17,447 nucleotides of DNA from Clostridiales bacterium (GTDB lineage: Bacteria; Bacillota; Clostridia; Lachnospirales; WRAX01), in NCBI GenBank assembly GCA_031271375.1, contig JAISVU010000160.1:1-17447 (forward strand), in the 5' to 3' direction. The first letter of the stretch is position 1, and each line of letters starts with the position of its first letter. The position numbers were made by a program, and so were the translations under genes. Below the pieces are notes generated by a model, which was given only the letters and a program-made list of their open reading frames with translations, made no database searches and was not told where the DNA came from. Below are positions 16,135-17,447 of this stretch, one piece after another.

Positions 16135-16304
16135 AAACACTGCTGTTTGCCCATGCGGCCCGGATCAGCGTCAATGGCTAAAATCTTATAGCCCTGCCGG
16201 AAAAGCCCGACACTGAGATTTGCGCTTGTTACAGATTTTTCCACGCCGCCCTTTTCATTTGACACACAGATAATTTGTGCCATATTCTGCGCATTTCTCC
16301 TTCT

Positions 16305-16343
16305 GCGGATTTTCAGTCTTTACATAACATCGGGAAAATCCGC
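16305..16343. promoter_or_regulatory. 10-bp inverted repeat upstream of the ParA relic, possible operator
   Basis: GCGGATTTTC (16305-16314) and GAAAATCCGC (16334-16343) pair perfectly around 19 bases, 22 bases upstream of the relic's ATG. A minus-strand TATAAT (16370-16365) lies just beyond but has no recognisable -35. ParA-type operons are often autoregulated at such dyads, so it may be a fossil operator. Confidence 0.45.
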
Positions 16344-16441
16344 GCGGTTTTACGTTTCAGTGTTATTATACCTTAAGGGCATAGCTGCGCCAGTATGTTG
16401 GTTTACTGCGGAGTCGCGATGAGGCTGATACAGGAATGGCT

Positions 16442-16533
16442 GGGCTGGTCGCACGAGAAAACGGCTCGTGCTGCTCGCCCATGTGTCCAGGGGCACAGCA
16501 ATTCCTCCGCTACGGCAGACCGATATTCGAACC
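16442..16533. repeat. Hairpin module, copy A
   Basis: The order is GGGCTGGTCG (16442-16451), a 7-bp hairpin GCACGAG-AAAACGG-CTCGTGC (16451-16471), a conserved flank at 16471-16492 ending GTCCAGGG, and ATTCGAACC (16525-16533). The flank matches 16736-16757 at 20 of 22 positions. The same elements recur in the same order and direction in copy B. ATTCGAACC is the antisense of a tRNA T-loop core, but no T-stem pairs around it here. Confidence 0.6.
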
Positions 16534-16572
16534 TTGAGTATTTCCAGAAGGTTGAATAGGCCAACGCGCTTG

Positions 16573-16596
16573 CCAATATCGGCATAAATCTGACAT
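16573..16596. repeat. Diverged repeat, copy 2 (partner at 15794-15817)
   Basis: It matches the copy at 15794-15817 at 19 of 24 positions in the same orientation. It lies between the two hairpin modules. Confidence 0.45.
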
Positions 16597-16640
16597 AAAA
16601 ATAATTCTTTCCGTCAGAAACGATGCCCAGATGGAGGAAA

Positions 16641-16670
16641 CGGAAAACAGCCAAGAATGGCGGTTTTCCG
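16641..16670. other. Strong hairpin between the two modules
   Basis: CGGAAAACAGCC, a 6-base loop (AAGAAT) and GGCGGTTTTCCG form a 12-bp stem with a single A/G mismatch. On the minus strand it is followed by TTTCC, so it may have served as a terminator downstream of the former tRNA gene, which reads in that direction. The T-run is poor. Confidence 0.6.
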
Positions 16671-16680
16671 GGGAAAAATA

Positions 16681-16774
16681 GGGTTGGTCGGCGCTTCCGT
16701 GCGAACAAGAACCGTGTTCGCGCTCCATAACGCGCCTGCTCACCCATGCGTCCAGGGCTGGCAGGATTCGGACC
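16681..16774. repeat. Hairpin module, copy B
   Basis: The order is GGGTTGGTCG (16681-16690), a 7-bp hairpin GCGAACA-AGAACCG-TGTTCGC (16701-16721), the conserved flank at 16736-16757, and ATTCGGACC (16766-16774). Compared with copy A, five of seven stem positions differ, yet pairing is complete and the loop length is the same. Its right end merges into the tRNA-Gln fragment. Confidence 0.6.
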
Positions 16775-16794
16775 TGCAAATGCGAGAGTCAGAG
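16753..16794 (-). other. 3' fragment of a tRNA-Gln(CUG) gene, candidate attachment site
   Basis: Read on the minus strand from 16794: anticodon loop CTCTGAC (anticodon CTG, glutamine), 39-43 TCTCG, variable loop CATTT, T-stem GCAGG, T-loop TCCGAAT, T-stem CCTGC, acceptor strand CAGCCCT and discriminator G. Spacing is exactly that of a tRNA. The 5' half is missing: the bases before the loop (ATGGA) no longer pair with TCTCG, and no AGGGCTG acceptor strand lies upstream. The T-loop has C where T55 is expected. This is what remains at the far end when an element integrates into the 3' part of a tRNA gene. It places the element to the right (higher coordinates) and the old chromosome to the left. 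Confidence 0.75.
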
Positions 16795-16856
16795 TCCATT
16801 CACCAGAATGGAACATAGAATACTTTAGTGATAAATAGAGGAAGTTGAAAGTAGTT

Positions 16857-16893
16857 GGAGCCTTGATTTTTCAAGGCTCCTTTTTCGTTTTTT
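16857..16893 (+). terminator. Strong intrinsic terminator
   Basis: GGAGCCTTGA (16857-16866), a TTTT loop and TCAAGGCTCC (16871-16880) form a perfect 10-bp stem followed by TTTTTCGTTTTTT. It points rightwards although no plus-strand gene lies before it in this stretch, so it probably shields the right-hand element from outside transcription or is left from a lost gene. Confidence 0.9.
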
Positions 16894-16914
16894 GGGAAGA
16901 ATGCCCGTTTTTCA

Positions 16915-16991
16915 ATACTTTTTCAAAAATAAGTCTTTCGGAAATTGTATAGAAAAAGTATAGAAATGGGAATTATCTTCCGCTATCTTCC
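16915..16991 (+). promoter_or_regulatory. Tandem and inverted repeats upstream of the right-hand ParA gene
   Basis: GTATAGAAA occurs at 16947-16955 and again at 16958-16966, 11 bases apart. TATCTTCC occurs at 16974-16981 and 16984-16991, 10 bases apart. ATACTTTTTC (16915-16924) is the exact complement of GAAAAAGTAT (16952-16961). Repeats one helical turn apart put binding sites on the same DNA face, as for ParA/ParB or a repressor. A weak promoter, TTGCTT (17010-17015) with TACAAT (17031-17036), could follow, with a short 15-base spacer. Confidence 0.5.
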
Positions 16992-17079
16992 ATTATCAAA
17001 AAAATATTTTTGCTTCCATTGTCACCTAAATACAATACACTTACAGAATTATAAAACTAAGGAAATGGAGGCTTTTGAA

Positions 17080-17447
17080 ATGGCAAAAATTATAGCTATC
17101 TCAATCGCGAAAGGTGGCGTCGGCAAGACGTCAACTTCTGTCAATCTCAGCGCCGCCCTGACGATGTCCGGCAAAAAAGTTTTGCTTGCCGACCTTGACC
17201 CGCAACAGGGCAACGCGACCCTAGCCCTGGGCTTCTCGCCCGGCGAAATAAAATATACTGTTGCGAACCTCATCAGCTCGCTTCTTGACCTGGGCCAAAT
17301 TGACGGCTTGAAAAAAGCTATCCTGAGCGTATTTGATAATTTAGACTTACTGCCCGCCAATCCGAAACTTGAAACTATTCAAAACAGGCTTATCGCCGAG
17401 CGTTCGAGCGCCGGGATGTTCACCGACGAAAACGCTGTTCAAAGCCA
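17080..17447 (+). CDS. ParA-family partition ATPase (partial, runs off right edge)
   Basis: 122 residues are visible and the frame is open at the edge. The deviant Walker A box is intact: AKGGVGKTS with Lys11, Gly15, Lys16, Thr17. The A' motif DLDPQQGNAT follows (Asp38, Asp40), then VANLISSLLD and LDLLPANPKLE in the expected ParA order. ParA proteins move and partition plasmids or excised integrative elements with a ParB partner. GGAGG (17067-17071) lies 8 bases before the ATG at 17080. An in-frame ATG at 17065 overlaps the ribosome binding site and is unlikely. Its position just inside a tRNA-derived junction suggests that it is the first gene of an integrated element. It differs in sequence from the broken ParA at 15.8-16.3 kb, so the two come from different elements. 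Confidence 0.9.
   Translation, partial: MAKIIAISIAKGGVGKTSTSVNLSAALTMSGKKVLLADLDPQQGNATLALGFSPGEIKYTVANLISSLLDLGQIDGLKKAILSVFDNLDLLPANPKLETIQNRLIAERSSAGMFTDENAVQS

Larger units (their letters stand above)
15774..16283 (-). pseudogene. Broken ParA/Soj-family ATPase
   Basis: The frame starts MAQIICVSNEKGG and matches ParA from residue 1 to about 118 (15930-16283). The deviant Walker A box KGGVGK(S/T) has become KGGVEKS (Gly to Glu at residue 15), which should abolish nucleotide binding. After LAIDADP the usual segment of some 30 or more residues is replaced by a short stretch carrying a perfect 12-bp inverted repeat. Homology then resumes (SLANMEILLVQAFGREAIL, IVIDASPSLGLLTVN). After Asn118 the reading leaves ParA and runs 51 residues through hairpin and repeat sequence, so the C-terminal half is lost. 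AAGGAG stands about 12 bases before the ATG. ParA proteins partition plasmids or excised integrative elements; this is a relic of one. Confidence 0.85.
16284..17079. other. 796-base non-coding region between two ParA genes
   Basis: No credible gene lies here. Open minus-strand frames within 16403-16816 run straight through the tRNA fragment and hairpins and are not coding. The stretch holds an inverted repeat (16305-16343), two copies of a hairpin module (16442, 16681), a 12-bp-stem hairpin (16641-16670), a tRNA-Gln 3' fragment (16753-16794), a terminator (16857-16893) and a repeat-rich leader before the right-hand ParA. It reads as the junction of an integrated element. Confidence 0.7.

Noticed and set aside
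16525..16533. A second tRNA fragment at copy A
   Set aside because: ATTCGAACC looks like an antisense T-loop, but the flanking bases do not pair as a T-stem and no anticodon arm is in place.
16403..16816. Open minus-strand frame of 137 codons (and another at 16510-16779)
   Set aside because: Both run through the tRNA-Gln fragment and hairpin modules; the text QVRILPAL is the usual translation of a tRNA T-arm. No protein family is recognisable.
1..17447. CRISPR array, rRNA genes or riboswitch
   Set aside because: I saw no regularly spaced repeats, rRNA sequence or recognisable riboswitch core; leaders of the main operons are too short.

Overview
The window looks like chromosome from a Gram-positive anaerobe of the Clostridia type. 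This is inferred from the gene families (RqcH of the NFACT family, AddB, a SpoIID/LytB-domain lipoprotein, an ECF-transporter S component), from the strong AGGAGG-type ribosome binding sites and from the sigma-A-like promoters. Nothing here fixes the genus. Most of the sequence is GC-rich. The secreted transglutaminase gene (11354-13375) and the right end (15.5-17.1 kb) are visibly richer in AT.

Left and middle, 1-11142, is ordinary housekeeping sequence. A UbiA-family prenyltransferase runs off the left edge on the minus strand. Divergent to it is an ECF S component. Its 3' end overlaps the end of rqcH, which is read leftwards as the second gene of an operon behind a large SpoIID-like lipoprotein. 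At 5548-5632 two sigma-A-like promoters stand back to back. One drives the SpoIID-like/rqcH operon. The other drives a rightward operon of an HD-domain hydrolase, addB and purH, which are tightly packed with a 4-base ATGA overlap between addB and purH. No addA lies next to addB.

The region 11143-13411 holds a palindromic repeat, a perfect-consensus promoter (TTGACA, 17 bases, TATAAT), one AT-rich secreted protein with BspA-type leucine-rich repeats and a transglutaminase-like domain, and a strong terminator. It looks like a self-contained cassette placed between housekeeping genes.

The region 13467-15545 is a three-gene operon: two short chromate-transporter (CHR) halves one base apart, then a ribonuclease Z gene that overlaps the second half by ATGA.

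The right end, 15546-17447, is a scrapyard beside a mobile element. It holds a decayed frame, a broken ParA gene on the minus strand, several perfect hairpins, and a direct pair of modules at 16442 and 16681. In these modules the flanks are conserved while the 7-bp hairpin stem changes on both sides. Next come the 3' part of a tRNA-Gln(CUG) gene on the minus strand, a strong terminator, and an intact ParA gene that runs off the right edge. The orientation of the tRNA fragment says that the chromosome lies to its left and an integrated element to its right, with ParA as its first gene. This right end is the most interesting part of the window.
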